Shown here piece after piece: positions 31,156 through 39,862 of a stretch of DNA of 58,631 nt. The notes below the pieces were generated by a model. It was not told the DNA's origin, ran no database searches, and worked only from the letters and a program-made list of their open reading frames with translations. The stretch is taken from positions 1 to 58,631 of the forward strand of contig CAZBSH010000006.1 of the NCBI GenBank assembly GCA_964494645.1, read 5' to 3'. Origin of the DNA: Christensenella sp964494645. Its GTDB lineage: Bacteria; Bacillota; Clostridia; Christensenellales; Christensenellaceae. The translations under genes and the position numbers were made by a program. Numbering within the stretch: the first letter of the stretch is position 1; every line of letters begins with the position of its first letter.

Positions 31156-33762
31156 CTAGCTCACAGACTCAAATTCATAAAATTCCCCAGACTCACTTTT
31201 TAGAACTAGCTCGTCTTCTGTCAATTTCCATATTTCATAAATGACCACAGGCTCGTTGTTATCATTCACAAAACGCAAGTTTCCATCCTCAATACGCTGA
31301 TAAGTTGCTTCTGATGCTAACGGTATACTTGTAACCCATCCGTCATCATCCCACACATAAAAATATGCTGGACTGTACCATGTCCCAGTAATTAATTCAT
31401 ATAGTAAATCCGCATCATTTATTTCTTTTAAAACTCCCTCAGCGTCCTCCATCCCTTCGTCAATTAGCTTCTTTAGAATCACCCTCGCCTCGCCAAACTC
31501 GCCTTCTACATATAAAGCGATCGCTTTATATGAATCCGAAAGACCGGCGTATTTTTCATTCCCCTCCATTAAAGTCATCAATTCGGATACACGCTCATAG
31601 TCCATATTCTCCACCGCGTACGCTACCTCACGTAACACCACTTCTTCAATGGATTTCTGTACCTGTTTCTCGTCCTGAAAAGGAATATTTTGCAAGATGC
31701 CTATGGTTTTGTCATAATCACCCGCTTCCGTATACCACGCATTTGTCCATTCCTGAGCCCAATACTTGATCGCATCCCTTGCATCAGGCGTATCGTTCAG
31801 GCGTTTCAGCCATTCATACCCCACTTCGTCCTCATTCTCTTGGAATTGCCAATCCGCTTCCAGGCAGATGATATTAACGATTTGTTTATCTACTTCCTTA
31901 TCGCCCTCATATGGCTTCAAGAGCTCCAGCGCCTCTTCTGTTTTATCATCATAATACATCTGCATACTGTACGCGACCACGATATCTTTTTTCAGTTGAT
32001 CCGCCTGTTCGCTTTGCGACGCTGATTCCATATATTCCAATGCTTTTTCATATTTCTCATCCTGAAAAGCCGCACCCGCCTGCGCAATCGCGTAGCTGCC
32101 TTTGTCTGCTTCGGATAAGAAATATGCCGTCTCATACTTCTGTTTGGCTTGTGCGTAGCGTTCCTGTTCCATCAGCTTTTGTGCCGCCTGTATCACTCCC
32201 GCGTTTTGCGTAAACAAGACACCGCACACGATCGCCGCTGCCGCCGCAACGCCAATTGGGATCAGCCACAAAAGCTTTTTTCTTCTCTTCTTTTTCTTCT
32301 GTACAGCTTCCATTCCGACCGGCGCATTTTGCGGGATGGTTTCTGCCTGCTGCACGACCGGCGGCGCAATCGAAAGCGCCGTGATCATTTCTCCCGCATT
32401 CTGATAGCGTTCGCGCGGGTCAGGGTTGAGGCACTTCAAAAATGCCTGCTTATTTTGATCATAGATCGGCAGGGAGTTGATCTGATTGACGATCGTCTGA
32501 TCGTTTTGCATGCGCGCAAAAATTTCCGGCGGGTCTGCCCGGAACAAAAGCCGGTACAGCACAGCCGCAAACCCAAACACATCCGTATATCCTCCATCCG
32601 CAATATCGGCACGATACTTCTCCAGCGGAGAATACCCCGGGCTGATCACCATATTGCCGCCTGCCTGTGCGGTTGCCTGTTGCTCCTTCAGCTGTGTTAA
32701 ACCTGTTTTAGGATCGATCAGTATATTGTCAAGCGAAACGTTCCCATACCATTGCATTTGCGTATGCATTTGTGCGAGCTGGTATGCTATTGGCGCCAAT
32801 ATACGCACCGCATGTTCAAATACAAACGGCGTATAAACCGTCTCCAGATAACTGTTCAGCGCGATCCATTTCCCCTTACCCTGCTTCTTCATCGTCTCCG
32901 TGCTCCTTTTTTTCCTTCTCATCCATAAAAGCAATATTGTCACCGCGACGGCAGCAGCCACAATGATCGTGATAGGTATCCAAACCGGAAAAGCGGTGTC
33001 ATGATAATATGCGATCTCCTGATCGTCCAAAAAATATTTTAACTCCAGGCTGCTGATCGCGCCGTTGATATTCTCCGCCGACAGCAACGCCTTCCCTTCA
33101 GGTCCCACACCAAAAGAGGTGATCCCTATTATTTCGCCTTTATCATTAAGCAGCGGTCCTCCGGAATTGCCGCCACTTATCGGAACGTCGATCTGGTAAG
33201 CCTGCACGCTTTTTGGCGAATCCGTAAGCCATGAAACAGGCTTGACCGAGCTCACGATACCGGATGTGATACTGACCTGTTCGCTGAAGGTATCTGCTTC
33301 ATCAAACACATAGTCAGCAGCTGCGGGAAAACCGAGCGCATAAACCTCCGCGCCAATATTGGTTTCCATTTCCTTCGTGTTGATTCGCAACGGACGCAAC
33401 TCGCTGATCGGCTCATTCAGTTGAAGAATCGCCAAATCTGATGTTGGCAATTCCGCGTAAACTGTTGCCTTTGTCTGCAGATTACTATCCGTTATCACAG
33501 TAATTTCATATGGATCGCCTTCTATCACATGATAATTCGTCACAATGAAATCAACATAATCGCTGTCCCCCACTGCAAATCCGGAACCGACTACCGCGCC
33601 CTCGTCCTCTCCCGGATATTCGCAAATGATCCGGGCAACGCCAGCTCTTGCATCCAACACTTCCTGTGGAGCGCTGGCGGCAAAAGTCACCGTTGCAATA
33701 GACAAACACATCAAAAAGCAGACGACCATGCCAATTTTTCTGTAAATATGATTTTGTTTCAT
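31156..33762 (-). CDS. Trypsin-like protease - pseudokinase - helical-repeat membrane protein
   Basis: 868 residues from ATG 33762 (GAGGG 7 bases upstream). Order: signal peptide (about 10-29); HtrA-like trypsin domain with catalytic His78 (TNYHVIEG), Asp109 (SDLAIL) and Ser200 (SGGNSGGP); membrane helix about 261-281; a protein-kinase C-lobe at about 303-463; second helix about 496-518; then about 350 residues of TPR-like helical repeats. In the kinase part the catalytic HRD reads YGN and the lysine is Ser, the DFG is lost and the N-lobe is absent, while SPGYSPLEKY and TDVFGFAAVLY remain. So the pseudokinase should lie inside the cell and protease and repeats outside. Single gene with its own promoter and terminator. 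Confidence 0.85.
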   Translation of the reverse strand: MKQNHIYRKIGMVVCFLMCLSIATVTFAASAPQEVLDARAGVARIICEYPGEDEGAVVGSGFAVGDSDYVDFIVTNYHVIEGDPYEITVITDSNLQTKATVYAELPTSDLAILQLNEPISELRPLRINTKEMETNIGAEVYALGFPAAADYVFDEADTFSEQVSITSGIVSSVKPVSWLTDSPKSVQAYQIDVPISGGNSGGPLLNDKGEIIGITSFGVGPEGKALLSAENINGAISSLELKYFLDDQEIAYYHDTAFPVWIPITIIVAAAVAVTILLLWMRRKKRSTETMKKQGKGKWIALNSYLETVYTPFVFEHAVRILAPIAYQLAQMHTQMQWYGNVSLDNILIDPKTGLTQLKEQQATAQAGGNMVISPGYSPLEKYRADIADGGYTDVFGFAAVLYRLLFRADPPEIFARMQNDQTIVNQINSLPIYDQNKQAFLKCLNPDPRERYQNAGEMITALSIAPPVVQQAETIPQNAPVGMEAVQKKKKRRKKLLWLIPIGVAAAAAIVCGVLFTQNAGVIQAAQKLMEQERYAQAKQKYETAYFLSEADKGSYAIAQAGAAFQDEKYEKALEYMESASQSEQADQLKKDIVVAYSMQMYYDDKTEEALELLKPYEGDKEVDKQIVNIICLEADWQFQENEDEVGYEWLKRLNDTPDARDAIKYWAQEWTNAWYTEAGDYDKTIGILQNIPFQDEKQVQKSIEEVVLREVAYAVENMDYERVSELMTLMEGNEKYAGLSDSYKAIALYVEGEFGEARVILKKLIDEGMEDAEGVLKEINDADLLYELITGTWYSPAYFYVWDDDGWVTSIPLASEATYQRIEDGNLRFVNDNNEPVVIYEIWKLTEDELVLKSESGEFYEFESVS

Positions 33763-33828
33763 ACGGTTACCCTCGATAATCAATACGAAATAACGAAAAA
33801 AAAATGATTTTAATGTGAACCTAGATAT

Positions 33829-33857
33829 ATAATACTATAAGAATATAATATTTTCAA
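33829..33857 (-). promoter_or_regulatory. Promoter of the protease-pseudokinase gene
   Basis: TTGAAA (33852-33857), 17-base spacer, TATTAT (33829-33834) on the minus strand, giving a leader of about 60 bases. Confidence 0.65.
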
Positions 33858-33970
33858 GAAAATAAAAAATCATAAGCCGTGCCTGCTTCCTCTTTGATAT
33901 CCTCCCTCATGCGTTATGCTCCATCCGTTTTTGATTTTGTTTATTTCATCTATAAATTTTTTACGCAAAA

Positions 33971-34007
33971 AAGCAAACACGCCGGGTCTGAACCGACGTA
34001 TTTGCTT
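33971..34007 (-). terminator. Terminator of the glycyl-radical enzyme gene
   Basis: Eleven-base arms with one mismatch (33971-33981, 33997-34007), followed on the minus strand by TTTTTTG. It lies about 44 bases past the stop. Confidence 0.8.
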
Positions 34008-34050
34008 TCTACTGCTATAATAAGAGAGTAGCTGAATGGTTGCCTGATCC

Positions 34051-36468
34051 TTATAACTCGTGCTCTGTACGCGCGATAATACTATCCTGCACTTCTTCTG
34101 CCAATTCATTGAAAAATGCGCTATATCCTGCAACGCGTACAACGAGGCTCTTATACTTTTCGGGCGTTTCCTGCGCTTCCTTAAGCGTATCGGCTGATAC
34201 AATGTTAAACTGCACATGCCCGCCGCCCAAGTTGATATATGACATCACCATGTCCACCCATTTCTTCAATCCTTCCGGTGTTGACACCGTCATAGGTGTC
34301 AACTTCTGGTTGAAGATAACACCATTGGCACAACGGATATGGTCGATCTTCGCAACAGATTTCATGACCGCCGTCGGTCCTTTCTTGTCCGCGCCATAAT
34401 CAGGAGAAATACCATCCGCGAGAGGGTCTCCGGAGTATTTTCCGTCCGGCAGCGCTGCCGTCGCCATACCAAATGCCACGTAAGAAGCTACCGGAAGCAG
34501 GGCAGCGACAAACGGACCGCCGCGGTATGTTTCATAGCCCATCATTGAATCAAAAAACATATCTGTCGAAAGCTTGACCATTTCATCCGGCGCATCAAGA
34601 TCATTTCCGTACTTCGGAACTTTGTTGAGCAAAAATTCGCGCATTGGTTTTTCATTGTCATAATTGTCCTCCAACGCACAGATCAGCTCATCCATCGTAT
34701 ACAGTTTGTCCTCGTAGATCACCTTTTTGATCGCGTACAGCGAATCTCCCGTGTTTGCGATCCCCACGCCAAGCGGTCCTGTCCAGTTGTAACGCGCTCC
34801 ACCCGACGTTACATCTTTGCCATTTTTGACGCAATCATCCACCAGCATAGAAGTAAGCGGCGTAGGCGACAATTCTTCATGTACCATATCAATGATATTA
34901 TCCCATGTTACAAGCTTTTCCATACAATAATACATCTGTTTTTTAAATGCTTCCAAAAATTCGTCGAACGTTTGAAAATTGCGCGGATCGCCCGTCTTGA
35001 TGGATACCTGCTTATTGCTGATTTTGCACATCCCGTTATGCAACGTCAGTTCAATGATCTTACTCATGTTGAAGTATCCGCCATTGCAGCGTCCCCATGT
35101 GTTGAGCGGCGTTGTTTCCACACAGCCCACCGGCACATAGTCGCGCGCCTCCTCAAATGGAACCCCCACATTCATCATGGCCGGAATATACACGTCGTCA
35201 TTCACGATTTGCGGCATACCGTTGCCCATACGGATCGCCTCGCATACCCGTTTCACAAATTCAAATGGGCTGTTCTTGTGTAGACGCGCAGAAAAGTTCG
35301 GCTGCATCATTACAATATGTGAATGCGCCTCTAAGCATCGGTAAGAAAGATCGTTCGTGCCATCCGTGCCGTCCGGCTTAAGACCCCCGACCACCAGATT
35401 CTGTCCCATCGGATATCCGGCATGGAACGCCGCGTCCGCTTCGCAATATACTTTGATCGGCTCGGTAAATTTGATCCAAAATGATTCCAGCAATTCCTGC
35501 GCTTTGATCTTTGTCAGCTCTCCACTCAGGATATCCTGCTCATAATACGGGTATACAAACTGGTCAAACCGTCCCACAGTGATGGACGGACCGTTGTCGT
35601 AGATCTGCACAGCAACCTGCACCAGCCAGATGCTTTGCAAAGCTTCATAGAAATCTCGCGCGGGAAATTCCGGCACACGCCGACAGTTTTGCGACATGCG
35701 CTTAAGCTCATTTTTTCGCTTTTGATCCGTCTCCTTTTCAGCCATTTCCGCTGTCAGATCAGCATAGCGGTTCGCAAACATGATCATCGAATCGCAAATG
35801 GAAAGGCATGCCCGATAGAACTGCATTTTCTTCATGTCCTCCGCTTTCCACTCGGCAAGCAGTTCTATCTGTTCTTTTATATCCTGCTTAATTCCCGTAA
35901 ACCCTTTTTTCAAAAGTTTCTCATAATTGAGCACAACATGACCAATTCCGCCTTCCTCGTGCACACCCACGCTGAACAGTCCCGCGTCCTCGCGCAACAA
36001 TCGGATGTCCTCACTCAGATGTGTACGCATATGATCGGAAAATGTCTTTCCCTTCCAATATGGCAATATTTCCTCGCGAAACGCGCGAATCTGCTCCTGC
36101 GATATCCGGAACTGATCTTGTGCGCGTGTCGGCAGCGTTTCGATTTCACGATCGATCCACTCTACCGCAAATTCCGGAAAAAACGGCGCACTCCGCCTTT
36201 TGCTTGCCTGATGTCCGCAAATCAGTTCCTCCGGCACAACAAACAAACTCATTTCTCGCAGCACCGCGTCAAAAGCCTTTGCCTTGCGCACGATCTGATC
36301 TTCATTTTCCGTCGCCTGATAAATACGCGTCACAATATGCGCCCGTTCCAAACAAATCTCCGACTTTACGTTGATCAAACTTTCCCGCAGCCTTTGGCAT
36401 CTCTTATATTCTTCCGTTTCCGGTGGCATAACGTCTTTACTATTCAAAAACATTTCTGTGGTTCCCAT
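34051..36468 (-). CDS. Glycyl-radical enzyme of the CxE lyase/dehydratase group (PflD-like)
   Basis: 805 residues from ATG 36468 (AAGGAGG 9 bases upstream; an ATG at 36474 is too close to it). The glycyl-radical loop is RVAGYSAFF with Gly at about 781. The thiyl Cys is in VPVGCVETTP (Cys449, with the general-base Glu451), which places it with C-x-E enzymes such as glycerol or diol dehydratase, choline lyase and hydroxyproline dehydratase rather than with pyruvate formate-lyase (Cys-Cys). The Asp found in glycerol dehydratase about 14 residues after Cys is not seen, so the substrate is open. Its activase is encoded just upstream, and a sugar importer before that. Confidence 0.92.
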   Translation of the reverse strand: MGTTEMFLNSKDVMPPETEEYKRCQRLRESLINVKSEICLERAHIVTRIYQATENEDQIVRKAKAFDAVLREMSLFVVPEELICGHQASKRRSAPFFPEFAVEWIDREIETLPTRAQDQFRISQEQIRAFREEILPYWKGKTFSDHMRTHLSEDIRLLREDAGLFSVGVHEEGGIGHVVLNYEKLLKKGFTGIKQDIKEQIELLAEWKAEDMKKMQFYRACLSICDSMIMFANRYADLTAEMAEKETDQKRKNELKRMSQNCRRVPEFPARDFYEALQSIWLVQVAVQIYDNGPSITVGRFDQFVYPYYEQDILSGELTKIKAQELLESFWIKFTEPIKVYCEADAAFHAGYPMGQNLVVGGLKPDGTDGTNDLSYRCLEAHSHIVMMQPNFSARLHKNSPFEFVKRVCEAIRMGNGMPQIVNDDVYIPAMMNVGVPFEEARDYVPVGCVETTPLNTWGRCNGGYFNMSKIIELTLHNGMCKISNKQVSIKTGDPRNFQTFDEFLEAFKKQMYYCMEKLVTWDNIIDMVHEELSPTPLTSMLVDDCVKNGKDVTSGGARYNWTGPLGVGIANTGDSLYAIKKVIYEDKLYTMDELICALEDNYDNEKPMREFLLNKVPKYGNDLDAPDEMVKLSTDMFFDSMMGYETYRGGPFVAALLPVASYVAFGMATAALPDGKYSGDPLADGISPDYGADKKGPTAVMKSVAKIDHIRCANGVIFNQKLTPMTVSTPEGLKKWVDMVMSYINLGGGHVQFNIVSADTLKEAQETPEKYKSLVVRVAGYSAFFNELAEEVQDSIIARTEHEL

Positions 36469-36562
36469 AATCATTTACCTCCTTATTTATAAATAACCAT
36501 TTTTATCGTCAAATGGCAGCCGCCCTCTTCAGCCACCATACAATTCACATATTCTTCACTTT

Positions 36563-37456
36563 TCAACCGCCGATCTGCACCTGTAATCCATACGATTCGA
36601 CAAGTTTTTTGAGTTGTTCCATCTCCTCTTCATCAGGCGCATACGCGTCCGCACATTCATATTCCATATTCATTTTTTTATACTTGGGTTCTCCAAAGCG
36701 ATGATACGGCAGCAAATGTATTGCGTTTACACCTATACTCTTAGCATATTTTGCTGTCTTTCCAATGTTTTTTACATCAGCGTTGTATCCGCCGATCACC
36801 GGAATCCGTACGATCATTTCTTTCCCCAACTTCGCCGCCTTCTCGGCGTTTTGTAAGATCAATTCATTTCCCGCACCCGTAATACTGCGATGCTTGTCGC
36901 TGTCCATATGCTTGATATCATATAAAACCTGGTCCATATACATCAGTATCCGACGAGCTTTTTCCCACTCAACAAAACCACAGGTTTCCACTGAAAGATG
37001 AATAAAATTGTCCTTCAGCCGGGTTGCCAGAGCCTCCAGAAACTCGTCTTGCGAAAGAGGCTCACCGCCTGAAAATGTAACGCCGCCACCCGACGCTTCA
37101 TAAAAAATGCGGTCACGCATCACTTCCTCTACCACTTCTTCGACAGACATGGTTTTCCCCATCATCTCCCGCGCGCCGGTAGGGCAAACAAACTCACACT
37201 TTCCGCAACCGGTACACAAATTTCTGTCCCACCGCTTTAGGGTCAACGCATGCGTTTCGCATACATCATAACACTTTCCGCACCCCATGCAATTGTCCGC
37301 GTGAAAGCTCATTTCCGGATAGTATTTCTGCGATTCCGGATTGGCACACCACTTGCACCGCAACGGACACCCCTTAAAAAAAATATTGGTCCTGATGCCG
37401 TCCCCATCATGCAGGCTATATCGCTGTATATTAAAAATCACGCCTTCGGGTCCCAT
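36563..37456 (-). CDS. Glycyl-radical enzyme activating enzyme (radical SAM)
   Basis: 297 residues. The radical SAM motif is GCPLRCKWCANPE (C-x3-C-x2-C, near residue 30). It is followed by two ferredoxin-type clusters, CMGCGKCYDVC and CTGCGKCEFVC, then SGGEP for SAM binding. The additional clusters are typical of activases for C-x-E glycyl-radical enzymes, not of PflA. It would remove a hydrogen atom from the glycine of the enzyme encoded 94 bases downstream, which fits the gene order. AGGAC precedes the ATG. A hairpin at 37494-37521 separates it from the sugar-binding gene. Confidence 0.93.
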   Translation of the reverse strand: MGPEGVIFNIQRYSLHDGDGIRTNIFFKGCPLRCKWCANPESQKYYPEMSFHADNCMGCGKCYDVCETHALTLKRWDRNLCTGCGKCEFVCPTGAREMMGKTMSVEEVVEEVMRDRIFYEASGGGVTFSGGEPLSQDEFLEALATRLKDNFIHLSVETCGFVEWEKARRILMYMDQVLYDIKHMDSDKHRSITGAGNELILQNAEKAAKLGKEMIVRIPVIGGYNADVKNIGKTAKYAKSIGVNAIHLLPYHRFGEPKYKKMNMEYECADAYAPDEEEMEQLKKLVESYGLQVQIGG

Positions 37457-37493
37457 AACAGTCCTGTCCTTTCTTTCGCAAATCGGTCTAAAA

Positions 37494-37521
37494 CCGGGAG
37501 CGCATGATTGCGCATACCCGG
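37494..37521 (-). terminator. Hairpin between binding-protein gene and glycyl-radical genes
   Basis: Outer CCGGG/CCCGG and inner GCGCA/TGCGC pairings, followed on the minus strand by only TTTT. It may be a leaky terminator that lowers read-through from the importer genes into the activase and enzyme genes. Confidence 0.5.
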
Positions 37522-37589
37522 CTCTAAACCTACTTGCCTTGCTATCTTACATTATGGAGATTGCTCTTTTATCTATACCCACGAGATTC

Positions 37590-38756
37590 TTAGTCATAAA
37601 CCAACTGCGAAATCATTTCATCGTCGATATTGGTCGCATCATACCACCTCGCGCCTGTATCCACATCCGCTACACTCTTACCATTCGCCGCGTCAGCCGC
37701 AAGCTCAACAGCCTTATAGCCGATCTGGAAGGGATCCTGCGTCACAGAGCCAATAAACCAGCCATTACGAACCGCCTCTTTTTGGGGCGCGCCCGCGTCA
37801 AATCCCGCTACTGTTATTTCAGCATATTTGCCACCGTCACCAAGGTCTTTGCCATCGCTTGTCGCGTTCAACATGCCGCCAACCGTACCCTCGTTTGAGC
37901 AGAAGATACCGATAATGCCCTTTGTATCAAGCGCCGCCTGTGCCGCATTTTTAAGATCCTGCGCGTCTGTTGTCGGAGCGATCTGTGCTAAAATATTTAC
38001 AACGGGAGCTTTCTCCGCATCCTGTTTGTAAAGATCATGACCGATCACCGCTACCTGACCCGGAAACAACTTTTCAGCTTCTTCTTTCATCTTCGCGATA
38101 AAACCTTCCGTACGTCCGGTTACAGAGGCGGATGTTGCGTCCTGAGAAACGACTGCGATGGTTACCGGGTTGGCTTCTGTCGCCGCTTTCAATTTTGCCA
38201 GAAAATCAGCATCCTTCATCATGTTCTCCGCAGCAAGCGCAGCCGCCGCTTTATTGTCCGTAGCCGCCGTAGCCGCTACCTGACCTTCCGGTGCTTCCGG
38301 AACGCCGGAGTCAAATCCTACAACCGGAATTTTTTTGTCCATCGCATCTTGCAACTGCGACGTTACAGATTGCGTATCCAGCGCTGCCAATGCGATCGCC
38401 GCGGGCTTTTTCGCAAGAGCACTGTTAAACTGGTCAACTTGTCCCGGAATATCCGATTCCGAAGCGGGACCCTGAAAATCGATTGTCACACCGAGGTCCT
38501 TCGCCGCCTGATCAGCGCCCGCCTTAACGGTCTGCCAGAACTGGTGCTGGAAGCCTTTTGCCAGTACCACAACCAGTTGATCGCCGCCTGCCGCTGCCGC
38601 TGATTCGCTCGGAGCTGCCGCTGATTCAGCCGGTGCTGCTGCCGATTCACCGGGAGCCGCCGCAGACTGGCTGGGGGTTGCCGGCGCGCCGCATGCCGCA
38701 AAGACCATCACACACGCAACGACCATACCGATGATCGCTATCATTCTCTTTTTCAT
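37590..38756 (-). CDS. Sugar-binding lipoprotein of the second ABC importer
   Basis: 388 residues from ATG 38756, with AAGGAGG 10 bases upstream; a longer reading to 38786 covers this site. The signal ends in the lipobox VFAAC. A low-complexity Ala/Ser/Pro/Glu linker made of repeated AAPSESAAAP-like units (about residues 24-58) leads to a type I periplasmic-binding domain of the ribose class (VVLAKGFQHQFWQTVKAGADQAAKDLG). It captures substrate outside the cell for the permease and ATPase encoded upstream. It ends before a hairpin and the glycyl-radical genes. Confidence 0.9.
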   Translation of the reverse strand: MKKRMIAIIGMVVACVMVFAACGAPATPSQSAAAPGESAAAPAESAAAPSESAAAAGGDQLVVVLAKGFQHQFWQTVKAGADQAAKDLGVTIDFQGPASESDIPGQVDQFNSALAKKPAAIALAALDTQSVTSQLQDAMDKKIPVVGFDSGVPEAPEGQVAATAATDNKAAAALAAENMMKDADFLAKLKAATEANPVTIAVVSQDATSASVTGRTEGFIAKMKEEAEKLFPGQVAVIGHDLYKQDAEKAPVVNILAQIAPTTDAQDLKNAAQAALDTKGIIGIFCSNEGTVGGMLNATSDGKDLGDGGKYAEITVAGFDAGAPQKEAVRNGWFIGSVTQDPFQIGYKAVELAADAANGKSVADVDTGARWYDATNIDDEMISQLVYD

Positions 38757-38833
38757 TCTTTTAGTTCCTCCTTTAAGAATACTCATTCTTTATCACTATC
38801 AGGCTTATGCCTGAAAAGCACTTGATTATCCGT

Positions 38834-39847
38834 TTAGTCCGCAACTTTTACTTTGTTTGCCGCTTTTTGGCGCGAGATATCCATCAATACCGCCAATATC
38901 ACGACGATCCCTACAAAGAACGTTTGCCATTGCGGCTGTAATCCAATCGTGGTAAGCCCTGTTTTGAGTACCGCCATAATGAAAACACCAATCAATGTTC
39001 CTGACATCGTTCCTACGCCACCGGCAAGCGACGTGCCGCCAATGACGACCGCAGCAATGCCTTGTAGTTCAAGTCCGTTCCCCGTTGAAGGCAGTACAGT
39101 CGTGTATGACGCCGCGTACATAATGCCAGCAAAGCCACAGAAGATACCGTTTACGACATATACCAGGAATAACCATTTATTCGTATTGACACCTGATAAG
39201 CGCGCCGCTTCTTCGTTAGAGCCGATCGCGTAGGTATATTTCCCGAACTTTGTTTTATTAAGCAGAAACCACGCAAGTACAAAGAATGCCGCCAACCAAA
39301 TCACGCCTACCGGGAACCCCGTTTCTGTTTTCAAAAACAATTCCTTAAACCAACCGCCTTCTGTTCCTGTAGTCGGGAAGCGTTGTGTCTGTACCGAAAC
39401 CACGATAGCGCCCAAACCCTGCGAGATCATCATCGTACCCAGCGTCGCGATGAACGGCGGAAGTTTCAATTTGGAAATCAACAAACCATTGACCGCAGAA
39501 AAACCGATTGGGATCAATACGACAAGAATGAGCGCCGCCCATAACGGCCATCCCCACATGTTGTAAGCGCCGCCGCCAATAAGCGCGCCGCACATCATGA
39601 TCGTACCAATAGAAAGGTCGATCCCTCCTGTGATGATCGGGAATGTTACACCAATCGCCAAAAAGCCGATAAAGTACGCCGCTTCCAAAATACTGGTGAT
39701 AAATCCAACGCCGTCGATGCCTTTAACAAAAACGCCGAACAGCATAAAGAACGCAAACAGTACGACAAGTGCACCAAGCGCTAAAAGTTTTTGCAGCTCG
39801 ATTTTTTTACCGCCCTGTTTTTTCAATGCATTTTCTCCGTTACCCAT
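38834..39847 (-). CDS. Sugar ABC transporter permease, RbsC family (second importer)
   Basis: 337 residues, hydrophobic, BPD_transp_2 (RbsC) family. Family landmarks are GGIDLSIGTIMM near residue 75, INGLLISKLKLPPFIATLGTMM, and IGGTSLAGGVGTMSGTLIG near residue 275, which are closer to the textbook RbsC pattern than the first permease in this window. It follows the ATPase gene by 15 bases and precedes the binding-protein gene by 77 bases, in which a small TCAGGC/GCCTGA hairpin is seen. It forms the channel of the importer next to the glycyl-radical genes. Confidence 0.92.
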   Translation of the reverse strand: MGNGENALKKQGGKKIELQKLLALGALVVLFAFFMLFGVFVKGIDGVGFITSILEAAYFIGFLAIGVTFPIITGGIDLSIGTIMMCGALIGGGAYNMWGWPLWAALILVVLIPIGFSAVNGLLISKLKLPPFIATLGTMMISQGLGAIVVSVQTQRFPTTGTEGGWFKELFLKTETGFPVGVIWLAAFFVLAWFLLNKTKFGKYTYAIGSNEEAARLSGVNTNKWLFLVYVVNGIFCGFAGIMYAASYTTVLPSTGNGLELQGIAAVVIGGTSLAGGVGTMSGTLIGVFIMAVLKTGLTTIGLQPQWQTFFVGIVVILAVLMDISRQKAANKVKVAD

Positions 39848-39862
39848 TTTCCCCTACCTCGC

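Noticed and set aside
32149..32700. 183-codon plus-strand frame
   Set aside because: Antisense to the pseudokinase part of the 31156-33762 gene.
33870..34217. 115-codon minus-strand frame over the terminator and end of the glycyl-radical gene
   Set aside because: It overlaps that gene's end in another frame and runs through its terminator.
35635..36492. 285-codon plus-strand frame
   Set aside because: Antisense to the glycyl-radical enzyme; no binding site and no recognisable domain.
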